DNA of 64,000 nucleotides from Amphibalanus amphitrite. Its lineage: Eukaryota; Arthropoda; Thecostraca; Balanomorpha; Balanidae. The DNA is taken from assembly GCF_019059575.1 (NCBI RefSeq), contig NW_024881988.1, positions 248,001 to 312,000 of the forward strand. The letters are read 5' to 3'. This document shows, one piece after another, positions 25,901 through 36,384 of the stretch. Position 1 is the stretch's first letter, and each line of letters opens with the position of its first letter. A model generated the notes under the pieces. It had not been told where the DNA came from. It saw only the letters and a program-made list of their open reading frames with translations, and searched no databases. A program made the translations under genes and the position numbers.

Positions 25901-28729
25901 GGCGACCGGAAGTGGGACCGCACGAGCAACAGAGTGTCGCCGACAGGTCTCCGGCGGCGACATACGCAGTTCGGGGGGAACTGCGGGGCGCTGCGAATGA
26001 TGAGTGCTTTGGCTTTGAGATGAAACGATCAAGATCGGCTCGACGACCGCGATGGCAAAGCAACTGAGCCTTGATGAAGGCCAGATATTACCACATTGCC
26101 TGTCCGGATGTGTTCGCCGATTCATGTCCTAACGTTATGCCTCCCCAAGCAGGAAACATTCTCATTCATGTATAAGTTCCAGCTACATCTCTTCAGATCT
26201 TACGTCACATTAAGTTCTCCCAGCTTCCGCTCCGGATGCAACTGCTTCAATAGATTCCGATATTCTAACCGGATATTTATTAATTTCTTCCGGATATTTA
26301 TTAATTTCTTCCAGCATTTCCCCCGGATGTAGGTATTTCACTTTTTCAGAATTCTCCCCGGACATATTTCAATGTTTTTCCAGAATTCTCCTAGATGCAT
26401 GCCCGTTCATGACATCTCTTCGCACAGCTGTAAAACAACTTATTTTCCAGAAGCAGCGGAGCTAGGGAAAACGCCACTATCCGCAGCATAAAACAGCGTA
26501 AAATCTTCAAAGTCCACGATAGTGGCACTGCCTCACAAAAGAAGACATTGGAGAGTTTCATGAGAATTTCAGCGCGGGATAACTTCATGACTACCGCTGG
26601 GACGTCGGTCTCAAGACATTACTGCCCAAATCCATTTCGTTTGATAGCTTCGGTCCGGGTGGAAAGACTGACCTGAGTCTCTAGTCGATAACTTCTCGTT
26701 TTTAAGTGACTGCTCCTTGCATGAAGACTCCATGGTCCCCCTAGATCTGAGAAGACCTCAATGCGGAATCTCAGCCACAAAGAAGGCTCTGCCATATGTC
26801 AGTACACACACACGCCAGGCAAGGGTCAAGAGGTCACGGACTGCACGAAACTACATAATGACAGGTGGGTAACGTGACAGTAGCATGGCTGATGACACCC
26901 ACACATACGTGAAATATCAGACATGCTTTGATATTTTCGAACAAAGAGGACGTATTCAGAACTTAAGATTGTTACATCCCGGGGTCGCTTTGTACTTATC
27001 TTTTCTCAAATACACCCACACATCTATCTACATCTTTGCCTATAAAAGATACCATCATTTGGCTGTTTTATGCTCAGCCAAAGAGCCGTAAATGTAACTA
27101 AAAACCACATTCTATTGAAGTTAGATACATGTACAATACCTGCATATATGTACATTGCATAATCTAACCAGCGTCGAATGATTTGGTAACAAGCCGGGTC
27201 AATATAACATTACAGCCTAGTCTTCACCACCACCAATCATATCAATGCCAGCACAATCACCACAGGACGCGCGCATCCAAGTATACCTAACACACAGGTA
27301 TCGCTCGCCCATAGATCCACTGTATCAATGCACGGTGATGCTAGGAACGACCCTCATCCCGGATAGGGGGTGAATGGGGGGAGGGGAGGGGACACACGGA
27401 ATGTCATTCAGTCTCCACTGATGTGGAAGCCAGTGCCGCTCGTAGTTACAGTATTGGATATCAGACAGGTATTGTGATAGTTAGGGAATTAACGTGGGGG
27501 GCAGTCAATGGCTGTTTTCGGCTCAAGTCCATTGTATTCAGCCTAATGGGACCGCCTTGCCGACTGGTGGTAACGGCAGACTGGCTTATTGCCGTGAAGC
27601 GATTCAATGGCATGTTGTTAAACCTTTGACTGAATTCTTCATATTTCTTTTCTGAAAACTAGCAACACCGGCAGTCATGCTCACACTTCGTAGGTGTTGC
27701 GGATGACGCAATCGTTTTACAGAAAATCGACACATAAGTAACGCTCTCTCGTATAAGGATTTCCGGTGCAAACGAGAAAATTAATTTCAGTGATCTCTGA
27801 GCCGATTAAAAATCCTACGGGAGACCTTAACATAACTCGATACAATTCGCGACCAAGGATAGAACTCAGAACATTCCATGTTTGCCAACAAACATGCTAA
27901 ATATCAACACGCTAAATATCGCACGTCGCACGTCGGTTGAGAAAACAAGCGTGTGGCACTATTAACCGGCTACAGACGACAGCTATCGCCCAACACTCAT
28001 CAACAGACAACAGGTGGTTTTACACAGATGCTATTGAGCGACGGATCGCGACATTGGATCGCGACAATCCAACGTCCAATTGTATTGTAGACATTAGAGC
28101 GACATTGGCTTGTGGACTGGCTGCTACACCAACCAGGCAACATCCGCCTAGATATGTCATCCATTGTTTGCTCAGGCCACAATCACGTTTATGTGCCACA
28201 ACAGGTCACAATCACAAAAAGTAAGGTCACATTTATGAACCGGTTGACCAATCAGCCTTCCACAATCCGACAAACTCGTTCTTGGTCCCCATACCCTCTC
28301 AGGCTCTCAACACTACCAATTCACAGCCCCCAGCTCATCTTCTCTCAACCCAACCAGTACTGCGGCATACCACGAAACACGCTCCGCCGAGTGTGACTCT
28401 TTCGGTAACACCTCATGAACCGTGACGCCTCATGCAAGCTGCATGGGGTCGCGGCACGGGAGTGCAGAGGAGAGTCCATCGGCGCTGACCTCTTACGAAG
28501 TGCATATTTGATGGGCTGTGGTGCCCGGAGGAGTCCGTTGACTCTACTCGGTGGCGGAGACGGGGCTGAGGATGGGGTTACCATGTGGGGAAGGAGGGGT
28601 AGGGGAAGGGGTAGAGGAGGGGGAAGGGAAAGGGGAAGGGAAGGGGTAGGGGAAGGGAAGGGGTAGGGGAAGAGGGAATTCTCAGGGAACAGGAGTATGA
28701 GAGAGAGGGTGAGAGAGAGAGAGAGGGAT

Positions 28730-28780
<51 letters not shown>

Positions 28781-31700
28781 AAAGAGAGAGGGTAAAAGAG
28801 AGAGAGGGATGGCAGAGGGAGAGGGAGAGGGAGAGGGATGGAAGAGGGAGAGGGAAGGAGAGAGGTAGAGAGAGAGGAAGTGAGAGAGAAAGAGTGAGAA
28901 AGAGAGCGAGAGAAAAAAGCGAGAGGGAGAGAAAGGGAGCAAGTGCGGAAGCGATACAATGCGAAATGAAGAAAGGGGAGTTGGGAGAGAGAAAAAGAGA
29001 AATTAAAAGCACAACTGCGACAAAAGCAGCACATACATGCCAATCAATTATCGCCAATGTATCCAAGATAGGAGAGAGGAGAGGGGTAGCCAGTTGACAG
29101 GCTGGGAGCAGAAGGAGGGTCGGGGATGAGGCCCTAGCAACAGCCGAAGGCCGCGACGACGGCGGGCCAGCCACCGAAACATGTTATATGGTGTGAAAGC
29201 GCACCACAAACAGTCCTAACTAGACAAGTCTCCCCATTAACATTGCGTCTGAGATGAGAAGAACAAGAAAACAGACGACCGAACAGGAAAGTTTCGAAAA
29301 AAAAAAACTCTGAAAACCTGCTAGAGGCATAGAAGCAAGATGGTGAAAAATACGCCATCAGAAAGTTTGCAGGTCTCAGCGGGAACGAGTTCTCAGAAAA
29401 TCATCTGCCGTTTTTCACGACGCCGAAAGCTTGTGAACTTCTCGGCGGCTTTTAAGATTCCCTTAACTACATAGAAACGCGGATAGCCTTTCATGTTATC
29501 ATTTTCTGATCAGGTAGCGCCTGCAACATAAAATGTACTGAAACTCGCCCTATGGCAATCAGCATTTAAAAGTTTGCAGAGCGCAGACAAAAAGGCGACA
29601 CCTTAGGTCCGCGATCTGAATCCATGCTCCGTTGAATTCAGATGAGGGTTACGGTAAGATGAGTTTGCTGCTATGGCAACAAAGTCAACAAGCGATCGAC
29701 ACTGTCACTGTATTTCTCAGTAAGTAATGCCGTAGCCTTGGCGCTTGGTAATGCCTGTGCAGTGTGTAACAGTGTGAAAATAATCACATTAACTTCAAAA
29801 GCCTGAAAACTGCGAGCAGATATTACCGAAGATGAGACCTTGCAAGCAGGACTAATGTCTTAGACATAGCCTGTTGAAATGCATCTCTGATTAAATGAAA
29901 AAGGAGCAAGAGGCATGGCAATAACGACGGTAAGCACGTAGCAACTTGAGTACACATTTCTTGTGATATGGTAGAGCTACATATTGGACAATCTACCGAG
30001 TGAAGACGCTTCATTTTTCCACGGCATCGGCGGCACGATTTACGAGATGTGCACTTGACAGACATTACGGCAGGATGTCGAGGTGGCCTACGAAACGAAC
30101 AGCCTCCATCCCGTGTTGGTAACAAGGCGGGAAAATACTTAAGTCATAATCATTTGATTTAGACCGCCTACATTCATTTGATTTACGATTGTGTTTTATT
30201 CAGTGTGACCTTGCTATTCGACAAGATCATTCATAAGCATTAACTTGTTTTATTTTATCTTACTTGGCAAGAGACGGCAAGCATCAAATATACACAAGAT
30301 GTTTTAATGAACATAACGCCCGTGGTTGGATTGCCATGTAGAGATCCTTGGCGGGCTCGGGCATATGACTCAAAATCCCCAGAGTGTAAAACTCGAAACA
30401 CGTATCTCCCCCATAAAGCCACAACATTTAAGCTTGTTCACGCCTTGTGTTACAACTCCCTCTCCCTCTCCCCGCTCAACAATTTTTGTTACTTTACCCA
30501 ACTACGGTCAACGATCCCGAATTCAACTTTTTTGTCTTAAAATCGGTTCCGAAATAATATTCAGGTAAAGCTTGTGAATTGGTTTCGATTGATACTTCAA
30601 CCTCCCAACTCAAATCGGCAATGTCCCAGCCCCAAGACTGACTTTCCGGAAGATCATCATTCTCCGGCTCTCGAGCGACGAGCAATACCTACAGTCGACA
30701 GCGCCACCGCCATGGGCGCTGTGGTATTTCACAGCTCCGCTTATTGGCCGTGCACAGGGCTGAGCCATAAGCCAATAGAATATCATCAAATGGATACATA
30801 AACAAACGTTCATGCTTTACATTCATACATAAATGGAAGCCGCTGGTATGTGCAACAAGCACTTGATGGGAGGGGATGGGGCTTGTGTTGAGGAGATCTT
30901 CGTTTTCATTATGCGTTAGATATGATAGGGGAGAGTGGGGTGGGTTGTATCAGTTTTTACTCCGAGACCCATAACCTCGTAACTATCCGTGATAAACTCA
31001 TTGTTTCCATACTATCCCCTTCCTTGATTCTTCTGCTTTTTTGTGCAAAGTAACTTTTCCGCTACCTCTACCAGTTTTTCTTCTACGGTCTCCCGAATAG
31101 AACAATGTTTTTGATACAACTTGCCCCATGGCTTGGGTGAGTTGTATCACATGGTGGGGTAATTTGTATCACTATTTCACGTTTCAGGGAGTGTGCTTGC
31201 TACTGGTTTTGAACATAACAACAACATTAAATGGGGTTAATACAATGTGTAGGTATGCTCAAAGGCTTCACTTTATTAGACCAAACTTAGGGTAATGCAA
31301 TCCGAAAGAAACATCAACAGACTAGACGCAAAAGTGGCCCGTTAAGAGCAAAGAAGCCAACACATTGTGCCGAAATGGAACGAGCCTTGACTAGCTGCCT
31401 ACAAACGCGAGCCAGGGCTTAGCTTTCGCGATGAAAAGCAACATACCCATACATACATACATGTTACAACATACCCCACCCGGCTCTGATACAACATGTA
31501 CTTCGCCGCCATCTTGGAAAAAACATCCTCCTGCTCAAAAAACAGCGGACAGCTGGAGAAATCCGTTTTCTCTCACGCAGCCTTAGAACCTACCCTCACC
31601 ACCGCTACGGAGATCTTTCAAATTCGTGCACATCTAAATGCCCAAAACACACATTTTCTTGCAACTCATTTTTTTAGAATGACATTAAAAAAAACATAAA

Positions 31701-34700
31701 ATCGGCTCTCACCTCGAGACGCGTCCACTCAGCCACAAGACAGAACAGGGAAAGATGGCGCCCGGAAAACCTCGTCGGCTGGTCGTGTCGCGAGCGCCAT
31801 CCATTGGATAAGTTTGGCACAATTCGCCCTGATACAACTTGGACATGATACAACTCTCCCCGCTCTCCCCTATTGGGTGCAAGGGACCTTGAAATTTTTT
31901 CATGCTAGCACCATTCTAGCCATTTTACACATTTCTGGAATAAGCATTGCAAGGGTATTGACATCGCAAATACCTTTGACTAGCGCATGAGCAAGGACCA
32001 GCACAACATTACCAGGCTGCTGCCTGCTTTCAGAAAACAGTTTACCAGGGAAGCACATCGCAATCCACGTGGAAGGCATACCTATTGACATTCACATAAC
32101 CCTGTCGAATGCATAAGTCTGAAGGTTCTGGACGTCCCCAGTCACCTGGAGGGCGCCATTATCATCCGAATGAAGGTCCATTTGGAATACCTGAGCGCCC
32201 GAACGCTAAACTAGCGGCCTCCAAACGTCCCAGGTGAGCCTCCTCCACTGCAGATACTCCCCATGGAGAAGCCGCCAATACGTTTCCATGGCAACCAACT
32301 CATCTCCATGACAACGGCGGAGTCACACATGCCACGCGACAAAGTTTCTCACTATGGAAATGCTTGCGGGCGTGGAGAACTTCCAACAATGCGAGACATT
32401 TGGCGGATGGTAGGGTAGGTGTCGACATAGGCCGCTTGCTGCCCAGGATCATAAGACACATTTTCGGGAAAAGAAGGTGGAGGGGGAGACCTTAGGCCGA
32501 TATAACCGAAAAGCAAGAGCCAAGAACAATGTTCTTCAAACTCTTGGCCTCTTGGGGTCTAAGACTCAGATGTGCATTGATCACATAAATTGATTCAGGA
32601 TCAGATACAATCACTAGATCTGGGATCATATGGACCATAGGTATATCCAGCTTTCTATAATTAAGATCCAATATCATCACCATTCGTTCAGCAAAGTGGT
32701 ATGCATTGGCGTAGATCACCTATCGTCACATAAATAACATATGGGTACAGGATGCATGGTGTATTGGTGTAAGATCCATGCAGATCCTAGATCATTATCA
32801 TTTATTGCCAGATCCTGCGAGATCCCACGCCCAATGCCTGTTTCGTTTTTTTTTCGTAGGATTCGAAGGGATCATAGATTCTATCCTTCAGGTTGGCCGT
32901 AAATCTAGCGAGATCCTGGATAGAAGATCCCACACTCGATTCCATATACATTGACATAACAGAACCCAAAGGAATGATGATACAGGAGGCTGTGACTTTT
33001 TGCGTTTTATTGTCTAGTGTCTGCGGTTTTCACATAAGCCACAATGGGGTTCCGTTATCAGCGACTGCACAGCGTCTCACAGAAAGTTGATCCGGCAAAC
33101 TTTCCCTAGCAACTGCGCATATTGTTAATGAGATCAGGCACCATCAGCGCGGGGTGTCGGTATATTGATGAGGACGCCGTAAGTCAACATTGACGTCACC
33201 AGACACCAACTATCTGAACTGTTGCACCAGAAACTTTCAGCAATTAGAGCCAGATATGCAGCGTAACATTGTAAAATGAGTGGATGTGTATAATGAGATG
33301 GTAGTTACGTCGTCCACTCCAGAAGTTGTGAGACTGGCCTCGTAAAATCCATATGAACAGTGCTAGATACTTGTTGTTCTCACAAGTCCTTACCACAGTT
33401 GTTATAAACGTACTTGCGTAATTTTGTTTTTCTACGTTGCAAAAGACGGCAACGGTGTCACCCTGAACATGGCAAGTCCCACGCGGCTTGTCACAGTGAC
33501 CAGTGTAGAGCACAGTCAGGTTGTTCATGTGAAGACAACTTAGAGGGTTGCTGTGCAATAAAATTTTGGGATTAGCTTGGCAAAAATGCCCGAGAAACAT
33601 AGCAAATTGACTCTTATGTGACTTGAGACGAAAGCTGGATGTATTTTTACCATCATGAGACCAAGAGACAGAAGGTCCAATGAAAACACACTGACTCCTT
33701 CAGACCCAATAAAGACAGACAGCGCAGGTTCACTGGGAAGCTCAAATTAGTCCCTTACTTAGAACAAAAAGGCAAAAACTTCATAACCTGGGTCACCTAC
33801 ACGGCCAGATGGTCAACAAGGAATGATTCGTGAAGGTTCTGAGGGAGTTGAGAAAGAGATTTCGCCGCAAGAGGTCGGAACTCTTCAACTGTGGCCAGGG
33901 GCTCCTGCACCAGGACAGCGCACACACCCACAAGTCCACCATGGAGACGAACTATCTGACACAGATGTGCGTCAAAACCGCCCGTAACCCTTCCCACAGT
34001 CCTGATCTGGCCCCCTGGCTTCTGAATGTTTCCCAGACTGACAGGGAAGCTCAGGGGCCGTCTTTCGGAGGATGTGGAGGAGATAAGTGAGGCTGTGACA
34101 GAGGCCCTGGGCACCTTCACTTTGAAAGTCTATCAGCAGGCCTTCAGGCAGTGACAGGAGCGCTAAAGCAGGTGCATTGGACTCGGGAGGTTCCATTTCG
34201 AGAGTCATAGAAGTTTCATGCTTCTCTGAAACAGACAACTGTCTCTGCTGAAAAAGTCTCAAAACTTTTGGAGTGCACCACGTATGTACGTAATATGATC
34301 GACGTCATAATCCTTGAAAGTGTTGGTCTCCAGGTAAAATTCAGAAGACCAGCAGTTTGGATGTGGCCTGAATACCCCCAGCTATTTAGACTGGTAGATC
34401 TAGATCTGTCAAATGACAGAGCGACCTCGCTGTCAGACTTAGACCGAGTGCATACCGTGCCATTCGGGTAAGGAGAAAACCGAACTGAAACTAATGACCG
34501 CTTCACAAAATATTAATTTGACGTGGCCAGTAGGAGAATTCCTAGGATCACATCTTCGCTCGACCTCTACGAAGCTGATCCGCTGGAATTGTCAGTTTGT
34601 CACATCACTCCACTTCGTTGTCTGTCCCCATGACCTTGTCTCTTCTTCTCCCCCCCCCCTCTCTCTCTCCTACCTTCCCCCCTCTTCCCCACTGCACGTC

Positions 34701-34823
34701 TCAGCCCCACCCACCTTTGCGTGGCGAGTCGGCTGGGTCGGGGGTGTCGATGTCGGGCCGTCGGCGCGGGGAGGGTACGACACCCTCGCCACCCTCAGCG
34801 CCAGCGGGGGCAGCCTCGGCCAT
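19832..34823 (-). CDS. BLOC1S2: BLOC1S2 (BLOC-1 subunit 2), partial gene, 3 of probably 4 coding exons
   Basis: BLOC1S2 is a small coiled-coil subunit of BLOC-1 (and BORC), a cytosolic complex that acts on endosomes in lysosome-related-organelle biogenesis and lysosome positioning. Coding exons on the minus strand are 34715-34823 (start ATG at 34823), 22649-22782 and 19832-19968, giving 126 residues so far. Splice sites are GTGGGT, GTGAGT and GTAAGC donors with CAG acceptors; phases 1, 0 and 2 agree across all joins. The N-terminus is Pro/Arg/Asp-rich. The diagnostic core runs NMFTKTEQYLQGELDAV, then EYHLLTEMNRRTEAKYREMRD and LLNAKYLELEPCL, aligning without gaps to the family pattern MFSKM..YL.GEL......Y.LLE.MN...S.KY.EM. 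The final coiled-coil (~38 residues) was not found and probably lies left of the window. Introns are full of mobile DNA. Confidence 0.9.
20085..20420 (+). repeat. tRNA-derived SINE-like repeat with A tail
   Basis: GTCCCGTAGCTCAGTTGGTAGAGC is a good RNA polymerase III box A / tRNA D-arm, and GGGTTCGAGAC about 35 bases on is a box B-like T-loop, but anticodon and T stems do not pair properly, so it is not a functional tRNA gene. The first 15 bases of the head are duplicated just upstream. A ~240-base body follows, ending in a run of 14 A. The 3-prime part has an inverted partial copy at 10300-10425. It lies in BLOC1S2 intron 2. Confidence 0.7.
20421..21709. other. Unannotated part of BLOC1S2 intron 2
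   Basis: AT-rich; nothing recognised beyond short frames. Confidence 0.4.
21710..22678. repeat. 58-bp minisatellite made of BLOC1S2 exon 2 edge + splice donor
   Basis: There are seventeen copies of a 58-base unit (one shortened by a few bases near 22515), the last being the true exon 2/intron 2 junction. Read on the minus strand, each unit contains the last ~30 exon bases (ending GACGCCGTTCTG), donor GTGAGTTTGG, and ~20 intron bases. Variation is mostly at three positions (GTTCACC/GTTGACC; GCAGGTACC/GCATGTACC/GCACGTACC; CAGAACGG/CAAAACGG). Only the exon-proximal donor keeps the frame; the 58-base period shifts it and reads into a stop within the next unit. Confidence 0.95.
22649..22782 (-). 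CDS. BLOC1S2: BLOC1S2 coding exon 2
   Basis: The acceptor is TTTGTTTCAG at 22783-22792 and the donor is GTGAGTTTGG just below 22649. It encodes 44 residues, ending in MFTKTEQYLQGELDAVL. Its last ~30 bases and the donor are amplified as a 58-bp tandem array in the adjoining intron (21710-22648). Confidence 0.9.
22793..23931. other. BLOC1S2 intron 1, first part
   Basis: It contains a short direct duplication (AAAAGACAGGCTGTTTTGAT, 22794-22864). Otherwise nothing was recognised. A 17-codon exon-like stretch at 23596-23645 is treated under rejected items. Confidence 0.4.
23932..24877. mobile_element. TTAA-flanked (piggyBac-type) element, copy 2
   Basis: TTAA (23932-23935) is followed by CCCTCGCCCG and, ~30 bases in, by TCGCCCATGCAGGGGGGGGG. 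The right end mirrors this as CCCCCCCCTACATGGGCGAGGG then TTAA (24874-24877). Inverse blocks GGTTGGTGCGACCCCCCC and GGTTGCACCAACCCCCCC flank the tracts. The interior carries GGTCCTAGGTCA, GGTCAAAGGTCA (a direct repeat of the AGGTCA half-site) and two GTGACGTCATA-CTCCGTGACCTGAC segments. No transposase. It lies in BLOC1S2 intron 1. Confidence 0.8.
24878..26227. other. Unannotated part of BLOC1S2 intron 1
   Basis: Apart from the perfect hairpin at 25143-25180 and an A10 run near 25615, no structure was recognised. Confidence 0.4.
25143..25180. other. Perfect 17-bp-stem hairpin
   Basis: AACGCCCTCGCAACACC and its exact inverse are separated by the 4-base loop CATA. The inner part GCAACACC...GGTGTTGC recurs with a wider gap at 27663-27700. 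It could be a small foldback or a miniature element remnant. Confidence 0.85.
26228..26400. repeat. Degenerate CCGGAT(A/G)TTTATTAATTTCTTC-like repeats
   Basis: Variants of TCCGGATATTTATTAATTTC and TTTCCAGAATTCTCC recur at ~20-50-base spacing. Low complexity, no coding. Confidence 0.5.
26401..28565. other. Unannotated part of BLOC1S2 intron 1
   Basis: Short frames only; no recognised gene or element. Confidence 0.4.
28566..28960. repeat. (GA)n / GGGAAGG-rich purine tract
   Basis: GGGGAAGG units pass into (GAGA)n and GAGAGGGAGA variants on the plus strand. The 232- and 198-codon minus frames across it are Leu/Ser/Pro low-complexity artefacts. Confidence 0.95.
28961..30927. other. Unannotated part of BLOC1S2 intron 1
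   Basis: The most protein-like frame is 100 codons on minus (29823-30125), Cys-rich (RKSCRRCRGKM..CPICSS), but without a complete zinc-binding pattern I can name. Nothing else was recognised. Confidence 0.35.
30928..31870. mobile_element. TA-flanked inverted-repeat element B (non-autonomous)
   Basis: The left end GGGGAGAGTGGGGTGGGTTG continues TATC. The right end GATACAACTCTCCCCGCTCTCCCC is its inverse with few changes. TA borders both sides (30926-30927, 31871-31872). Internal copies of the GTTGTATCA motif occur near 31110-31170 and 31490. There is no transposase. The outermost 13 bases match element A at 5321. Confidence 0.75.
31873..33627. other. Unannotated part of BLOC1S2 intron 1
   Basis: A 118-codon minus frame (33244-33600) includes CHVQGDTVAVFCNVEKQNY but I cannot name a family. 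At 32570-32945 the word GATC and its variants AGATCC/GATCAT are unusually dense. No gene called. Confidence 0.35.
32570..32945. repeat. Cluster of GATC-containing words
   Basis: Roughly a dozen or more GATCC, AGATCT, GATCAT and AGATCC words lie in under 400 bases without clear periodicity. Possibly a decayed short-unit satellite. Confidence 0.4.
33628..34153 (+). pseudogene. mariner-family transposase remnant
   Basis: A degraded plus-strand transposase contains family-typical stretches. ESWMYFYHHETKRQ lies near 33630-33672, just after where the first catalytic Asp (GDES) would be. VLRELRKRFRRKRSEL and LLHQDSAHTHKS lie at 33834-33940, the latter around the second catalytic position (HQDNARPH-type). 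SPDLAPWL follows at 34000-34017, then MFPRLTGKLRG and a C-terminal tail ending at the TGA near 34152. At least two frameshifts and internal stops separate these blocks, and no intact ends were seen. It is a molecular fossil in BLOC1S2 intron 1, just inside exon 1. Confidence 0.85.
34715..34823 (-). CDS. BLOC1S2: BLOC1S2 coding exon 1
   Basis: It opens with ATGGCC and encodes an Ala/Gly/Glu- then Pro/Arg-rich 36-residue segment (MAEAAPAGAEGG...). It ends CGC AAA G before donor GTGGGT. The single leftover G joins the GC that opens exon 2 to make a Gly codon. A long C/T tract lies outside the exon on the plus strand and makes the other strand look exon-like, but the phase match supports the minus strand. 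Confidence 0.8.
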
Positions 34824-36384
34824 CACAGCTGACCTTCACGAGTTCTGGTAGGTGCTTCTTGAAGCTATCAGCCAGACAGAGATCTAAGAGATGATGCTTC
34901 TCCGGCAGTGTTCTGTTGTATCTACTGCCTCACAATGTCCACAGCAGGTTACAGGCCAGATTAGCAGCAGTCACTAGGGGCAAACAGACAGCAGAGCAAT
35001 GTCAGTGTTTGTGACATACAAAGCAATGAAAGTCAGCTGTTAGCAGGCAATGGTGGGTATAATACATCAGCTATGCAGAGACATTATTCACCTATACAAG
35101 GCAAATTCAATATTCACTATGTTCATTATGTAATAGGGTACCTAATACCTGTAGGATGCTGTAGGCATTATAATGCCTATAGGTATAGGTAGCCTATAGG
35201 TATCCAGGTGTTGGGAATAGCAAAACAACCAATAAGTTTGCCAAATTACTGACTTTTTGCCAGTTATTAAATACCATCCTGTTCATTATGCTTCACATTT
35301 CATATATGGCCTGGCCTGGACAACAAACTGACCCATGAAATTTGGAATTGTCTGAACAATATCGGGCTGAATGGCACAGCAATTGATATACTTTAACAGG
35401 TAGGATTGAAAAGTGGATAGCTTTGATGATTGAAAAGAAATATACACAACAAAAATACCTAAAAGCAGGGCCGGGGTAAGCAGTGATGGCCGCCCATCAC
35501 TGATGGGCAGCGCAGGCATCACCAATAGCTTTGATGGTCTTTATCTTGCAAAAGTTGTTAAGTGTACCATCTTTTTTAAAGTAACAGCAAATTCTTATTG
35601 CATTTGGGTGATGAGTGCAGTAGGGGGTAGGCATTTGGGGCCGTTGCCCCAATTGCCCCCTAGACCCGCCTATGCAAATGCATATCCCGTAAGCACGGTT
35701 ATACATAACAGTCATGTATTGCACCCAACTCAAACTAATAGTATATAGAAGATGACCAATCAGCAAAACTCAAAAAAGCATTCAACTCAAAAGTGGATTT
35801 TGGGTATCCCTTCCACAATCTTCATCATAAACAAAGGCAAAAATTGAAATACAAATTCGTTCAGACAAAAACACCTAGTTGCACAACTACTTCCACGGTG
35901 CATTATCACATTTCCTCTTACTTCAATTACTTCAATAACTGCCCGCAGTGCTCACCAATTACTCACCTCCCATCAACACTGGATTTGTTTACTCGACGAC
36001 TTGACTCGCATTGCAAATCCCCACACTTCCAAGCGATTTTTAGCGACTGGGCCTTGAAGGCTATGGTGGCGACATCTATAAATCTGTTGTAGCCCTGCCT
36101 TGCCTACCTGCCAAAACTCATCGAATAGGCGCTGCAGCTGTGTGCGAGGGAACGGTGCTTAGCCGAGAATCGAGATTGAGATGAACTTAGGACGTGAATT
36201 GCGGAAATCACGTCGTATCATGGATGCTGCTACCCAAAATATGTCTCGAGTAGGAGCAGCCTTTTTGCTTGATGACATTCCAAAACATGTCTTTTCTTAG
36301 AATAAAGCGTAGACTTTCTGTGAACCAAACAGTACGGAAAATGAGCAGTGAGCACAACCTGGCACGAGCATGACAGCAACGCCT
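34824..36384. other. Region upstream of the BLOC1S2 start
   Basis: The BLOC1S2 5-prime untranslated region and promoter should lie at the left edge of this stretch (minus-strand gene). A possible 5-prime UTR acceptor, CACCTACCAG, sits 21 bases upstream of the ATG. No TATA box or clear initiator was recognised. At 35466 CAGGGCCGGGGTAAG and near 36085-36098 GTAGCCCTG resemble hAT-type ends, but I found no matching 8-base duplication. Palindromic TAGGCATTATAATGCCTA lies at about 35163-35180. Confidence 0.3.

Noticed and set aside
28345..29174. Minus-strand frames of 232 and 198 codons
   Set aside because: Leu/Ser/Pro low complexity from the (GA)n tract, open in more than one frame.
34597..34851. 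Plus-strand exon candidate with a strong C/T-tract acceptor (CGTCTCAG) and GTAGGT donor
   Set aside because: The minus strand gives an ATG-initiated exon whose phase exactly fits BLOC1S2 exon 2; the plus-strand reading is the shadow of that exon.
35466..36098. hAT-type element with CAGGGCC and GGCCCTG-like ends
   Set aside because: Only the outermost ~7 bases are inverse and no 8-base duplication was found.
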